From Pimelobacter sp. (GTDB lineage: Bacteria > Actinomycetota > Actinomycetes > Propionibacteriales > Nocardioidaceae), in contig NZZG01000147.1 of assembly GCA_002698575.1 (NCBI GenBank), positions 1 to 32,321 on the forward strand: a DNA stretch of 32,321 nt, written 5' to 3'. Positions 25,858 to 32,321 of the stretch are shown here, piece by piece. Each line of letters starts with the position of its first letter. Position 1 is the first letter of the stretch. Made by a program: the position numbers and the translations under genes. The notes beneath the pieces are model-generated. The model was not told where the DNA came from, ran no database searches, and saw only the letters and a program-made list of their open reading frames with translations.

Positions 25858-26495
25858 AGGGCCGCGACCCAGTTGCGCAGCAGCGCCGCTCCCGCGTCGC
25901 CGGACTTCTCGGGATGGAACTGGGTGGCGCTGAGCGGACCGTTCTCCACGGCGGCGACGAAGCGGTCCCCGCCGTGCTCGGCCCACGTGACCAGCGGCGC
26001 ACGGGTGCGGTCGTTGGTCTCCAGCACCCACTCCCGCGCGCCGTAGGAGTGCACGAAGTAGAAGCGCTCGTGCGCGATGCCGCTGAACAACGAGGTCTCG
26101 TCGGGGACCTCGACGGTGTTCCACCCCATGTGCGGCACGACGGGCGCCTGGAGACGGGAGACGACCCCCGGCCACTCGGAGCAGCCCTCGGTGGTGACGC
26201 CGTGCTCGACGCCGGCGTCGAAGAGCACCTGCATGCCGACACAGATACCGAGCACCGGTCGGCCGCCCGCGAGCCGACGTCCGATGATCCGCTCCCCCTT
26301 GACCGCCCGCAGCCCCGCCATGCAGGCGGCGTACGCACCGACCCCGGGGACGACCAGCCCGTCGGCCTCGAGCGCGGTGTCGAAGTCGGGCGTGAGCGTG
26401 ACCCGGGCGCCGGCGCGCTCGACCGCGCGCACGACCGAGCGGACGTTGCCCGAGCCGTAGTCGAGGACGACGACCTGCGGGCGGGCAGGGCTCAA
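25854..26495 (-). CDS. hisH: Imidazole glycerol phosphate synthase, glutamine amidotransferase subunit
   Basis: It hydrolyses glutamine and feeds ammonia to HisF. The 213-residue class I amidotransferase has [11 protein letters not shown] (11-21), the nucleophile C85 in LGICVGMQ, and the partner residues H194 and E196 (TQFHPEKSG). The likely start is TTG at 26495, overlapping the hisB stop as TTGA (26492-26495); a TTG start would keep output low. It is followed by the small membrane protein rather than directly by hisA. Confidence 0.95.
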   Translation of the reverse strand: MSPARPQVVVLDYGSGNVRSVVRAVERAGARVTLTPDFDTALEADGLVVPGVGAYAACMAGLRAVKGERIIGRRLAGGRPVLGICVGMQVLFDAGVEHGVTTEGCSEWPGVVSRLQAPVVPHMGWNTVEVPDETSLFSGIAHERFYFVHSYGAREWVLETNDRTRAPLVTWAEHGGDRFVAAVENGPLSATQFHPEKSGDAGAALLRNWVAAL

Positions 26496-27100
26496 AGCGC
26501 ACCCTTGGTGGAGGGGATGCCCGTCTCGCGAGGGTCGATCGCGATCGCGTCGCGCAGGGCGCGGGCGAAGGCCTTGAACTGCGTCTCCACGATGTGGTGC
26601 GGCTCGCGACCGGCCAGCACGCGCACGTGCAGGGCGAGGTGTCCGTGGAAGGCGATCGACTCGAAGACGTGCTGGGTCAGCGACCCGAGGTAGGACACCC
26701 CGGACCCGCCGAGCTGCACGTAGGCCTGGCCCTCGGGCTCGCCGGTGTGCACGCAGTAGGGACGGCCGGACACATCGACGACCGCCTGCACGAGCGCCTC
26801 GTCGAGCGGCACGGTGGCGTCACCGAAGCGGCGCACCCCGGCCTTGTCACCGAGGGCCTCGCGCAGCGCCTGGCCCAGGGCGATCGCGGTGTCCTCGACG
26901 GTGTGGTGGGCGTCGATGTGCACGTCGCCCTCGGTCCGGACGGTGAGGTCCAGGAGTCCGTGCCGGGCGAGCGCGGTGAGCATGTGGTCGTAGAACCCGA
27001 CCCCGGTGGAGATGTCGTGACGCCCCGAGCCGTCGAGGTCGACCTCGACGATCACCTTCGACTCGCTGGTCTGGCGCTCGATGCGGGCGGTGCGGCTCAT
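26492..27100 (-). CDS. hisB: Imidazoleglycerol-phosphate dehydratase
   Basis: It dehydrates imidazole glycerol phosphate to imidazole acetol phosphate. The 202-residue monofunctional enzyme (no phosphatase domain) has the manganese-binding motifs [20 protein letters not shown] and the later HHIVET(Q)FK, plus DVSGRPY. Start: ATG at 27100 overlaps the hisC stop as ATGA (27097-27100). A long upstream extension of the frame lies within hisC and is rejected. Confidence 0.96.
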   Translation of the reverse strand: MSRTARIERQTSESKVIVEVDLDGSGRHDISTGVGFYDHMLTALARHGLLDLTVRTEGDVHIDAHHTVEDTAIALGQALREALGDKAGVRRFGDATVPLDEALVQAVVDVSGRPYCVHTGEPEGQAYVQLGGSGVSYLGSLTQHVFESIAFHGHLALHVRVLAGREPHHIVETQFKAFARALRDAIAIDPRETGIPSTKGAL

Positions 27101-28236
27101 GACTGCTCCTTGCTGGAGTCCGTGCTGGAGTCCTGGGTGGCGTCCTGGATGACGGTGCTGAGGGCCTGCCGGAAGGCCGCCATCTCGTCGGCCGTGCCGA
27201 TGGAGACGCGCAGCCATCCCTCGGGGCCAGTCTCGCGGATGAGCACGCCGAGTGCGAGCAGGCCCTCCCAGACGGCCCGGCGGTCGGCGAAGGTGCCGAA
27301 GAGGACGAAGTTGGCGTCGGAGTCGGCCACGTCCAGCCCGAGGTCGCGCAGCCAGGTCACCGTGGCGTCGCGCTCGCTGCGCAGGCTGTCGACGGCGGCC
27401 AGCAGCTCGGGCGCGTGGCGCAGGGCCGCCAGCGCGACCGCCTGGGTGATCGAGGACAGGTGGTAGGGCAGCCGGACGACCCGGACGGCGTCGGCGATGG
27501 CGGGGTCCGCCGCCAGGTAGCCCAGCCGCAGTCCGGCTGCGGCGAAGGCCTTGCTCATGGTGCGGGTGACCACGAGGTTGCGGTGGAGCGGCAGCAGCTC
27601 GAGCGCCGAGGCCGAGCCGGCCCGGCGGAACTCGCCGTACGCCTCGTCGACCACGACGATCCCGCGCTCCCCCACCAGCTCGCACAGCGCGCCGATCGCC
27701 TCGGGGGCCAGGGCGGTACCGGTCGGGTTGTTGGGCGAGGGCAGGAAGACCACGTGCGGCTGCTCGGCCTCCACCAGCTCGCGCGCGGCCTCCAGGTCGA
27801 GGCCGAAGTCGTCGGCGCGCCGGCCGGCCACCCACCGGGTGTGGGTGTCACGGGCGTACTCGGGGTACATGGAGTACGTCGGCGCGAAGCTCACCGCCGT
27901 CCGCCCGGGTCCGCCGAAGGCCTGCAGCAGCTGCAGCATGACCTCGTTCGAGCCGTTGGCCGCCCACACCTGCTCCGACGTGATCCGGTGAGGCGTGTCG
28001 CGGGCGAGGTACGCCGCGAGCGCGGTGCGCAGCTCGACGTGCTCCCGGTCGGGGTAACGGTTGAGCGATGCCGCCGCGGCACCGGCCGCTGCCGCGATGT
28101 CGGCGGCGCACGCCTGGGAGGGACCGTACGGATTCTCGTTGGTGTTCAGCTGCACCGGGACCAGGTCCAGGGGGTGCTGGGGGGCGCCGTACGGCTCGAT
28201 GCCGCGCAGCTCCTCCCGCACAGGAGGGAAGACCAT
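27097..28236 (-). CDS. hisC: Histidinol-phosphate aminotransferase
   Basis: This PLP enzyme converts imidazole acetol phosphate plus glutamate to histidinol phosphate. The 379-residue fold-type I protein has [11 protein letters not shown] (30-40), NGSNEVM (94-100), PSPNNPTGT (167-174), VVDEAYGEF (195-203) and the PLP lysine K229 in [17 protein letters not shown]. Start: ATG at 28236, with GAGG overlapping the hisD stop and six bases before the ATG. The C-terminus ends in an unusual Ser/Asp/Gln-rich tail ([17 protein letters not shown]) whose codons repeat. It overlaps hisB by four bases. Confidence 0.96.
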   Translation of the reverse strand: MVFPPVREELRGIEPYGAPQHPLDLVPVQLNTNENPYGPSQACAADIAAAAGAAAASLNRYPDREHVELRTALAAYLARDTPHRITSEQVWAANGSNEVMLQLLQAFGGPGRTAVSFAPTYSMYPEYARDTHTRWVAGRRADDFGLDLEAARELVEAEQPHVVFLPSPNNPTGTALAPEAIGALCELVGERGIVVVDEAYGEFRRAGSASALELLPLHRNLVVTRTMSKAFAAAGLRLGYLAADPAIADAVRVVRLPYHLSSITQAVALAALRHAPELLAAVDSLRSERDATVTWLRDLGLDVADSDANFVLFGTFADRRAVWEGLLALGVLIRETGPEGWLRVSIGTADEMAAFRQALSTVIQDATQDSSTDSSKEQS

Positions 28237-28244
28237 GGCGTGCC

Positions 28245-29543
28245 TCAGTCCGTGAACCGGATGCTGATCGCGGCGCCGTGGCCGGGCAGGTCCTCGGCCT
28301 CGGCCAGGGTGACCACGTGGTCGGCCACCTCGGCCAGGGCGTCGCGGGAGTAGTCGACGACGTGGATCGACTTGGTGAAGGCGCGCACCGACAGCCCTGA
28401 GGAGTGGCACGCGCAGCCGCCACTGGGCAGCACGTGGTTGGACCCAGCGCAGTAGTCGCCCAGGCTCACCGGAGCGTGCGGGCCGACGAAGATCGCGCCG
28501 GCGTTGCGCACGCGCCCGGCGACGGCCGAGGCGTCGGCGGTGTGGATCTCGAGGTGCTCGGCGGCGTAGGCGTTGACGACGTCCAGGCCCTGGTCGAGGT
28601 CGTCGACCAGCACGATGCTCGACTGGGCGCCCGTCAGCGCGGTGCGGATGCGCTCGGTGTGGCGCGTGGCGTAGACCTGCTTGTCGAGCTCGACGTCCAC
28701 CTCGTCGGCGAGACGCTCCGAGGTGGTGACCAGGACGGAGGCCGCGAGCGGGTCGTGCTCCGCCTGGCTGATCAGGTCGGCCGCCACGAAGCCGGCGTCG
28801 CCGGTGTCGTCGGCCAGGATCGCGATCTCGGTCGGACCGGCCTCGCTGTCGATCCCGACCTGGCCCTTGAGGAGTCGCTTCGCGGTGACCACGTAGATGT
28901 TGCCCGGCCCGGTGACCAGGTCGACGCGGCGGCAGGGTCCGATGCCGTAGGCGAACATCGCGATCGCCTGGGCCCCGCCCACGGCGTACACCTCGTCGAC
29001 GCCCAGCAGGGCGCACGCCGCCAGGATCGTCGGGTGCGGCAGCCCGCCGAAGTCCTTCTGCGGCGGGGAGGCCAGCGCCAGGGACGGCACTCCGGCGGTC
29101 TGGGCGGGCACGACGTTCATCAGGACGCTGGAGACGAGGGGGGCCAGTCCGCCGGGCACGTAGAGCCCGACCCGGTCCACCGGCACCTTGCGGTGGGTCA
29201 CCCGGGCTCCGGGTCCCAGCTCGGTGTGGGCGTCCTGCTCGAGCTCGGCCGCGCAGGTGACACGCAGGCGTCGGATCGACTCCTCGAGGCCGGCCCGGAT
29301 GGCGGGGTCCAGGTCGTCCAGCGCGCCGGCGATGGCCGCCGCCGGGACCCGGATGTCGTCGTCGGCCGTGCCGCCGTCGAAACGCTCGTTGTAGTCGAGG
29401 ATCGCCTCGAGCCCGCGGGTGCGCACGGCCTCGCAGATGTCATGCACCGCCGGGACCGCCGCCTCGATGTCGAAGTCCGCGCGCGGCACGGCGCTGCGGT
29501 AGTCGGCGAGGGCGTTGCCCCGCAGGTCGATGCGGCGGATCAT
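28245..29543 (-). CDS. hisD: Histidinol dehydrogenase
   Basis: It oxidises histidinol to histidine in two NAD-dependent steps and needs zinc. The 432-residue protein has [14 protein letters not shown], the [16 protein letters not shown] region, SQAEHDP with the zinc-binding Gln and His, and [16 protein letters not shown] toward the end. Start: ATG at 29543 gives MIRRIDLRG, the usual N-terminus, and is seven bases after TAGACT; a 16-residue extension to 29591 would cross this promoter. It heads the operon hisD-C-B-H-orf-A-F and is divergent from the LON-domain gene. Confidence 0.97.
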   Translation of the reverse strand: MIRRIDLRGNALADYRSAVPRADFDIEAAVPAVHDICEAVRTRGLEAILDYNERFDGGTADDDIRVPAAAIAGALDDLDPAIRAGLEESIRRLRVTCAAELEQDAHTELGPGARVTHRKVPVDRVGLYVPGGLAPLVSSVLMNVVPAQTAGVPSLALASPPQKDFGGLPHPTILAACALLGVDEVYAVGGAQAIAMFAYGIGPCRRVDLVTGPGNIYVVTAKRLLKGQVGIDSEAGPTEIAILADDTGDAGFVAADLISQAEHDPLAASVLVTTSERLADEVDVELDKQVYATRHTERIRTALTGAQSSIVLVDDLDQGLDVVNAYAAEHLEIHTADASAVAGRVRNAGAIFVGPHAPVSLGDYCAGSNHVLPSGGCACHSSGLSVRAFTKSIHVVDYSRDALAEVADHVVTLAEAEDLPGHGAAISIRFTD

Positions 29544-29550
29544 GGGGTGC

Positions 29551-29556
29551 AGTCTA
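29551..29556 (-). promoter_or_regulatory. -10 box of a leaderless his operon promoter
   Basis: TAGACT (minus strand) ends seven bases (GCACCCC) before the hisD ATG. The 86-base divergent gap 29544-29629 therefore carries two back-to-back promoters. No T-box, histidine leader peptide or long untranslated leader fits between this box and hisD. Confidence 0.5.
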
Positions 29557-29594
29557 CGAAGTCGTGCCTCCTCCTCCGGCATCGCCGACACTGG

Positions 29595-29623
29595 CTGGAC
29601 GGAGCCGGATCGGGCAGTAGGTT
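29595..29623 (+). promoter_or_regulatory. Leaderless promoter of the LON-domain gene
   Basis: CTGGAC (29595-29600) and TAGGTT (29618-29623) are separated by 17 bases, and the -10 ends six bases (GGGCGC) before the GTG at 29630. It is the best complete -35/-10 pair in the window. Confidence 0.55.
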
Positions 29624-29629
29624 GGGCGC

Positions 29630-30295
29630 GTGACCGAGACCCTGCCGATGTTCCCGCTGAACTCGGTGCTCTTCCCCGGCCTCAGCGTGCCCCTGCACGT
29701 GTTCGAGGACCGGTACCGGGCGCTGGTCCACCACTTGCTGCGCATCGACGACCCGGCCGAGCGGGTCTTCGGCTCGGTGGCGATCCGGGAGGGCTACGAG
29801 GTCGGCGACCACGGCGCGCAGTCGTTGTTCCGGATCGGTTGCAAGGCCCAGCTGACCGAGATCGAGTCGCACGACGACGGCAGCTTCGACGTCGTCGCGG
29901 TCGGCCTGGAGCGGATCAAGCTGGATCGCCTCGACCGGGGCGACCTGTTCCCGCTCGGCCACGTGACCGAGCAGCCCGAGCAGACGCCGTCGGTGGATGA
30001 GGACGTCCTCGAGCGCGCACGGTCCACCTTCACCGCCTACCGGATGGCGCTCACCGAGATCCGGACCGACCCCTACAGCGGCACCCTGCCGCGTGACCCG
30101 ACGTACCTGTCCTGGACGCTGGCGGCCTGCGCCCCGCTCCCGCTCCAGGACCGCCAGGCCCTGCTCGAGGCGGACGACGCGACCGACCGGCTCGTGCTCG
30201 TCACCGACCTGCTGCGCTCGGAGCTGAAGGCGATGAACGTGATCCCGTCGTTGCCGGCCACCGAGGTGGCGCGCACCCGGTGGTCGCCGAACTGA
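29630..30295 (+). CDS. LON substrate-binding-domain protein
   Basis: The 221-residue protein is a stand-alone N-terminal LON domain (PF02190 type) without ATPase or protease parts. It opens with [20 protein letters not shown] (5-24) and FEDRYRALV, then [14 protein letters not shown], and ends in a helical region (about 120-205). Such proteins are widespread in actinobacteria; a role in substrate recognition or proteostasis is guessed from the domain only. The GTG start is fixed by a promoter six bases upstream. It is divergent from the his operon. Confidence 0.88.
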   Translation: MTETLPMFPLNSVLFPGLSVPLHVFEDRYRALVHHLLRIDDPAERVFGSVAIREGYEVGDHGAQSLFRIGCKAQLTEIESHDDGSFDVVAVGLERIKLDRLDRGDLFPLGHVTEQPEQTPSVDEDVLERARSTFTAYRMALTEIRTDPYSGTLPRDPTYLSWTLAACAPLPLQDRQALLEADDATDRLVLVTDLLRSELKAMNVIPSLPATEVARTRWSPN

Positions 30296-30310
30296 GCCCG
30301 CAGGCACACC

Positions 30311-30486
30311 GCGAGGAACGAGCGGGATGCCGTGGCGGGCGAAGATTGAGCAAGCGCCGCGAGCGAGGAACGAGCTCGCGACGCGCGCATCGAAATCCGG
30401 TGAGCCGAGCGCCGGCGGTGGGGACGATCGACGTACGTCTCACCGGGCTTCGTCGACGGCTCGTTCCTCGCCTGCTCAGGCCCGCC
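30311..30486. repeat. Degenerate inverted-repeat region
   Basis: Between the LON-domain and YbaK genes, a left arm (30334-30404) and a right arm (30439-30486) share ordered blocks in opposite orientation. These are GGCGGGC (30334/RC 30480), TGAGCA (30347/RC 30473), GCGAGGAACGAGC (30363/RC 30459) and CCGGTGAG (30397/RC 30439). The left arm carries extra bases. A third GCGAGGAACGAGC copy lies at 30311. The layout suggests a decayed palindromic element or a composite of repeats. The remainder of 30296-30509 contains no gene. Confidence 0.6.
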
Positions 30487-30509
30487 GCTGGCATGCCACC
30501 ATCAACCCC

Positions 30510-30998
30510 ATGCCCACGATGCGCCCCGGCGGCACCCCCGCCACCGTCGCCCTGACGAGGGCGGGCATCGAGTTCACGGTGCGTGGCTACGACCACGACC
30601 CGCGAGCCGCGTCGTTCGGGCTCGAGGCGGCTGCCGCCCTCGGCGTCCCTGCCGAGCGGGTCTTCAAGACGTTGCTGGTCGGCGTCGACGGTGCCCTGAC
30701 GGTGGCGATCGTGCCGGTCAGCGGGCAGCTGGACCTGAAGGCGCTCGCGCGTGCCGTCGGCGGGCGCCGGGCGGTGATGGCCGACCCTGCGACAGCCGAA
30801 CGGGCGACGGGGTACGTCGTGGGAGGGATCTCGCCGATCGGTCAACGACGGGCGCACCCCACGGTCCTCGACACCTCGGCCCTGGCTCACGCCTCGATCC
30901 TCGTCTCGGGCGGACGTCGCGGGCTGGACCTCGAGCTGGCGCCGGCCGACCTGGTTGCGATCACGGACGCGATCGTCGACCAGGTCGGCCGGGCCTGA
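30510..30998 (+). CDS. ybaK: YbaK/EbsC-type aminoacyl-tRNA deacylase
   Basis: YbaK proteins remove cysteine wrongly attached to tRNA-Pro and protect translation fidelity. The 162-residue protein has the typical start TPATVALTRAGIEFTVRGYD, the catalytic lysine in RVFKTLLVG, VPVSGQLDLKALARAVGGRR and GYVVGGISPIGQRR. Start: ATG at 30510 (a second in-frame ATG lies at 30519); the frame open from 30327 runs through the repeat region and encodes no family sequence. No Shine-Dalgarno is seen; CACCAT seven bases before the ATG hints at a leaderless start. It converges with the DUF3352-like gene with only 11 bases between stops. Confidence 0.92.
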   Translation: MPTMRPGGTPATVALTRAGIEFTVRGYDHDPRAASFGLEAAAALGVPAERVFKTLLVGVDGALTVAIVPVSGQLDLKALARAVGGRRAVMADPATAERATGYVVGGISPIGQRRAHPTVLDTSALAHASILVSGGRRGLDLELAPADLVAITDAIVDQVGRA

Positions 30999-31009
30999 GA
31001 CCAGGAGCG

Positions 31010-32321
31010 CTACTCGGTGGTCACCCGCAGCACGGCGTGGCCGACGCCGTCCTCGTTCCAGGCCGAGAAGCCCAGCGCCCGGAGCGGGACGAGGTTGTCT
31101 GCGACCTCGGACGGCAGGTCCGGCAGGCCGGTCAGCCAGGGACCGGCGTCGAAGTTCACGAAGAGCACGGCACCCGCCTCGTCCCCGTTGACGACGGCGT
31201 CCTGGTAGGCGTCGGTGTCGCCGAGGCCGCCGTCCTCGAGCACGGTGGCACGGTAGGCCGACGACGGGCCGGCCACGACGAAGTCGTCGTCGGCGTCGAA
31301 GCCGAGCAGCGTGGCGAGGGAGTCGTCTCCCGAGGTGGTCACCAGCCGGTCGACGAGGTCGCCGATCTCCTCCGCGTCCCCCTGGACCTTCAGTGCGAGC
31401 TCGAGGTCGGTGGGCGGCTCCGGCTCCTCGAAGCCGGTGAGGTCGGCGTCGCCGCCGAGCGCGAGGGCGGCCGACTCGCCCACGAGGGTCTCGAGGTCGT
31501 CGGGCAGGTCCAGGCCGGTCTCCTCCTCGGCAAGGAGGAGGAGACCGTCGAGGCCACCGTCGCCGAGCATCTCGTCGGCGGACTCGGCAATGGCGTCGAA
31601 CCACCCGTCCTCGAAGCCCAGGCCGAAGGCCACGGCGGTGTCCTCGGGAAGGGTGACGACGACGTCGTCGCCACCGTCGCCCACGCCGGAGGTTGCCTCG
31701 ACGTCGGCCGAGCCCACGGCCGACTCGAGCTCGAGACCGCCGTCGTCGAACCTGATCGTGAGCGCGGCGCCGTCGAAGTCGTCGCCGAGGGTCGCCAGCT
31801 GGTCACTCATCCCCGTGCTGGGTCCTGCGAAAGGATCGCAGTCGCCGCCGAACGGGTCGTCACCGAACGGGTCGACACCAAGCGAGTCGTCAGCGAAGGG
31901 GTCGTCACCGAGCGGTGGCAGGCACGTGGCGCCGCTGAGGGCGGACTCGAAGCCACCGAAGACCTCGGCCACGTCCGCCAGCAGGTCCCCCGCCTCCGGC
32001 GCCACGTAGGCCGTGAGGATCCCGGGATCGCCCGCCTCGCCGGTCCAGCGCTGGAAGTCGTCGTCGGCGGCCAGGGGCGCGTCGGCGGCGGCCTCGGTGA
32101 CCTCTGCCGCGATGTCGTCGGTCTCGGCGACGACCGCCCAGTCACCCGCGACCGACCAGCCGAAGGCGTCGTCCTCGCCACCGCAGGCGCGCAGCGCTGC
32201 CAACCCCTCCGCGGCTGCCTCGGCATCGTCGACCTGGACGACCCCGACGGCGTTGATCCCCAGGTCGAAGGGGCCCGAGGAACCCCCCATGTCGATCGCG
32301 GCGACGGCGAACCGGTCACCG
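31010..32321 (-). CDS. DUF3352-like protein, 5' end outside the window
   Basis: The frame is open to the right edge; an internal ATG at 32290 follows GDRFAVAAID, so the true start lies beyond the window. The visible ~437 residues are very acidic, with no membrane segment in view, and resemble DUF3352. Features are AVDx-like repeats, VQGDAEEIGDLVDRLV, TLPEDTAVAFGLGFEDGW and a C-terminal SAWNEDGVGHAVLRVT. A low-complexity insert around nt 31811-31915 repeats (G)DDPF/VDPF and contains cysteines. Family members are usually anchored by an N-terminal membrane helix, which would be off-window. Function unknown; stop TAG at 31010-31012. Confidence 0.75.
   Translation of the reverse strand, partial: GDRFAVAAIDMGGSSGPFDLGINAVGVVQVDDAEAAAEGLAALRACGGEDDAFGWSVAGDWAVVAETDDIAAEVTEAAADAPLAADDDFQRWTGEAGDPGILTAYVAPEAGDLLADVAEVFGGFESALSGATCLPPLGDDPFADDSLGVDPFGDDPFGGDCDPFAGPSTGMSDQLATLGDDFDGAALTIRFDDGGLELESAVGSADVEATSGVGDGGDDVVVTLPEDTAVAFGLGFEDGWFDAIAESADEMLGDGGLDGLLLLAEEETGLDLPDDLETLVGESAALALGGDADLTGFEEPEPPTDLELALKVQGDAEEIGDLVDRLVTTSGDDSLATLLGFDADDDFVVAGPSSAYRATVLEDGGLGDTDAYQDAVVNGDEAGAVLFVNFDAGPWLTGLPDLPSEVADNLVPLRALGFSAWNEDGVGHAVLRVTTE

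Noticed and set aside
30327..30509. N-terminal extension of the YbaK protein
   Set aside because: The added residues come from the repeat region and have no family similarity.
1..32321. Phage, transposon, CRISPR or defence island
   Set aside because: No integrase, transposase, regularly spaced repeats or defence domains were found; codon use looks uniform.

Overview
The window is a G+C-rich chromosomal segment of an actinobacterium. I favour a Nocardioides-like member of the Nocardioidaceae. The evidence is very high GC at third codon positions, frequent GTG starts, TAGGGT-like -10 boxes directly upstream of starts, an ANTAR-domain response regulator, a PriA-type HisA, HGxxPAAW and DUF4190 proteins, and a gene order (liv, ANTAR regulator, pyk, gltBD, lgt, trp, his) that I recall from Streptomyces and other actinobacteria. 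Species identity cannot be fixed without a search. I see no prophage, insertion sequence, integrase or CRISPR array; this is core metabolism.

Layout. 1-151 holds a compact multi-hairpin palindrome. 152-4631 (minus) is a branched-chain amino-acid ABC importer operon, livH-livM-livG-livF, with two remodelled permeases and no substrate-binding protein in view. 4801-5436 (minus) is an ANTAR response regulator, divergent from a tRNA gene (5499-5571, plus) that reads as an unusual class I tRNA with anticodon CAA. 5626-7086 (minus) is pyruvate kinase. 7117-13153 (minus) is glutamate synthase, gltB then gltD. 13329-17882 (minus) is a tightly overlapping run trpC-trpB-trpA-SCO1-like lipoprotein-lgt. 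18078-18392 (plus) is a small DUF4190 membrane protein. 18427-20116 (minus) is hisI followed by three small membrane proteins (tryptophan-associated TIGR02234-like, HGxxPAAW, DUF2752). 20141-23868 (minus) is a pair of ABC half-exporters with complementary degenerate ATP sites. 23948-29543 (minus) is hisD-hisC-hisB-hisH-small membrane protein-hisA/priA-hisF. 29630-30295 (plus) is a LON-substrate-binding-domain protein, followed by a degenerate inverted-repeat region and a YbaK-type deacylase (30510-30998, plus). The right edge holds the 3' part of a DUF3352-like protein (minus).

How it fits together. Most of the window serves amino-acid supply: import of branched-chain amino acids, glutamate from glutamine and 2-oxoglutarate, and most of histidine and the late steps of tryptophan synthesis. 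HisA is of the PriA type, which in actinobacteria also supplies the TrpF reaction; that fits the lack of a separate trpF next to trpC. trpE and trpD are not present, although the companion membrane protein that usually sits beside trpE is. Lgt is encoded directly after a predicted lipoprotein that would be its substrate.

Start sites were revised for several genes (pyk, gltB, lgt, trpA, trpC, hisB, hisC, hisD, the first ABC gene and others) using ribosome binding sites, stop-start overlaps or -10 boxes. Five genes (pdtaR-like, pyk, hisI, hisD, the LON-domain gene) have a -10-like hexamer ending six or seven bases before the start codon and are probably leaderless. Large antisense open frames opposite gltB, gltD and others were treated as GC-driven shadows. 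The strongest leads are the LivH fusion, the expanded LivM, the CAA tRNA, the asymmetric ABC pair in the his cluster, and the two palindromic intergenic elements.
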